A program made the translations under genes and the position numbers. The notes beneath the pieces are model-generated. The model saw only the letters and a program-made list of their open reading frames with translations. It did not search any database and was not told the origin of the DNA. From contig NZ_CP051677.1 in NCBI RefSeq assembly GCF_012849055.1, positions 1,502,501 through 1,566,500 on the forward strand: a stretch of 64,000 bases of DNA. The letters run 5' to 3'. Shown here one piece after another: positions 63,237 through 64,000 of this stretch. Positions within the stretch are counted from its first letter, which is position 1. Each line of letters begins with the position of its first letter. Source of the stretch: Spirosoma rhododendri. Its GTDB lineage: Bacteria > Bacteroidota > Bacteroidia > Cytophagales > Spirosomataceae.

Positions 63237-64000
63237 GACGTGCCCTGTCCAGCCGTGAACGTCGGCGATGGTGGGCATCGGTATATCGAGTTTCAGGCGT
63301 TTGCGGGCACCGCCGAGGTCGTTGAACAGCTTGTTCGGGCTGGTAGCGCGTAGTTGCTCAACGGTCAGGATGTTCATCTTTTGCAGCGCCGGAATCCAGC
63401 CGGCCGGTACGCCAGCCGCGAGGAAATCGGCTTCGCCCGACTGCTCCAGCTTCTTCTCCGGCCGCATCTGCGGGAAAAACAGCACGTCCTGAATCGACGG
63501 TTGGTTGGTCATAATCATTGCCAGCCGGTCGATACCCAGCCCGACGCCTGCCGTGGGGGGCATTCCGTATTCAAGGGCGCGGAGGAAGTCTTCGTCGAGC
63601 ATCATCGCTTCTTCGTCGCCCCGCTCGGCCAGCCGAAGCTGCTCTTCAAACCGTTCGCGCTGATCGATGGGATCGTTCAGCTCCGAGTACGCATTGGCGA
63701 TTTCTTTCCCGTTACAGATCGCTTCAAACCGCTCGACCAGTCCGGCTTTGCTCCGGTGCTTCTTGGTCAGGGGCGACATCTCGACGGGGTAATCCGTAAT
63801 GAACGTCGGCTGAATCAGGTTGGGTTCGCAGGCATCGCCAAACAGTTCGTCGATCAGTTTCGACTTACCCATCGACGAATCGGTTTTGATACCCCGGTCT
63901 TCGGCTACCTGCCGCAGTTGCGCTTCGTCCATCGCCGACACGTCGACGCCCGTGTATTCCTGAATCGCTTCAAACATTGTCAGCCGTTTCCAGGGCCGCT
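63225..64000 (-). CDS. lysS: Lysyl-tRNA synthetase, C-terminal part (5' end outside the window)
   Basis: At least 258 residues in frame to the right edge. The class II synthetase motifs are visible: '[18 protein letters not shown]', '[20 protein letters not shown]' and motif 3 '[20 protein letters not shown]'. After '[13 protein letters not shown]' comes an extra C-terminal domain of about 70 residues ('[20 protein letters not shown]', '[19 protein letters not shown]'), resembling a helix-hairpin-helix extension. The last codons derive from a repeat arm. Start and N-terminus lie beyond 64000. Confidence 0.94.
   Translation of the reverse strand, partial: RPWKRLTMFEAIQEYTGVDVSAMDEAQLRQVAEDRGIKTDSSMGKSKLIDELFGDACEPNLIQPTFITDYPVEMSPLTKKHRSKAGLVERFEAICNGKEIANAYSELNDPIDQRERFEEQLRLAERGDEEAMMLDEDFLRALEYGMPPTAGVGLGIDRLAMIMTNQPSIQDVLFFPQMRPEKKLEQSGEADFLAAGVPAGWIPALQKMNILTVEQLRATSPNKLFNDLGGARKRLKLDIPMPTIADVHGWTGHVKLA

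Overview
The window looks like a chromosomal segment of a Bacteroidota bacterium of the Cytophagales, most like Spirosoma and relatives. This is an inference from content: a GldD gliding lipoprotein, a secreted protein with a gliding-type (type IX secretion, type B) C-terminal domain, a Bacteroidota-style LptD, a fused RhaD-dehydrogenase, LytTR/LytS-type signalling beside an outer-membrane beta-barrel receptor, promoters of the TTTG / TANNTTTG type, and almost no Shine-Dalgarno sequences. No sequence search was run.

Layout. 1-2300: 3' part of a 23S rRNA, then 5S rRNA and two strong hairpin terminators. 2319-17128: a hypothetical gene and then a very long minus-strand branched-chain amino acid cluster, transcribed from high to low coordinates as ilvD, mntA-hepT, ilvB, ilvN, an NTF2-like gene, ilvC, a methyltransferase, ilvA, a second mntA-hepT, leuC, a second methyltransferase, leuD, leuB, and then leuA. 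leuA has its own promoter, a 15-codon leucine-rich leader peptide and an intrinsic terminator, which together form a classical attenuator. 17320-25450: murQ, a lactonase-like propeller, a DUF1080 protein, a VOC protein, a PIN protein with a larger partner, cbpA-cbpM, an esterase, endonuclease V and a lipoprotein. 25706-31523: a membrane protein with a duplicated His motif and a YtkA-like partner, a frameshifted TIM-barrel isomerase, an App1-type phosphatase and a DUF2064 transferase. 31548-36940: ridA, gltX, small genes (a DUF2442/DUF4160 pair), an AIM24-like protein, gldD and a cytochrome c. 37118-49945: acyl-CoA carboxylase beta subunit, MCE/MlaD, amidase, lptD, ribBA, the type B secreted protein, ybaB, a glycosyltransferase, pspC and a cold-shock gene. 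50032-57339: a complete L-rhamnose operon (rhaT, rhaB, rhaI, rhaD-dehydrogenase) with its GntR-type regulator. 57606-64000: a LytTR two-component pair divergent from a large beta-barrel receptor, a YceI protein and the 3' part of lysS.

How the parts work together. The first 17 kb encode the whole isoleucine/valine/leucine pathway from threonine and pyruvate. The short LeuA lacks the allosteric domain, and the leader upstream of leuA suggests control by leucine-dependent attenuation instead. Two MntA-HepT toxin-antitoxin modules sit inside this operon with overlapping or nearly touching reading frames.

Three genes (ilvC, the 10.1-10.7 kb methyltransferase and the 28.7 kb isomerase) are each broken by one missing base in a run of four G/C that should be five. 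This pattern points to homopolymer undercalling in the assembly more than to real pseudogenes. Several families of palindromic intergenic repeats recur. Two of them fill the gaps inside the rhamnose operon. I saw no tRNA, CRISPR array, insertion sequence or prophage.
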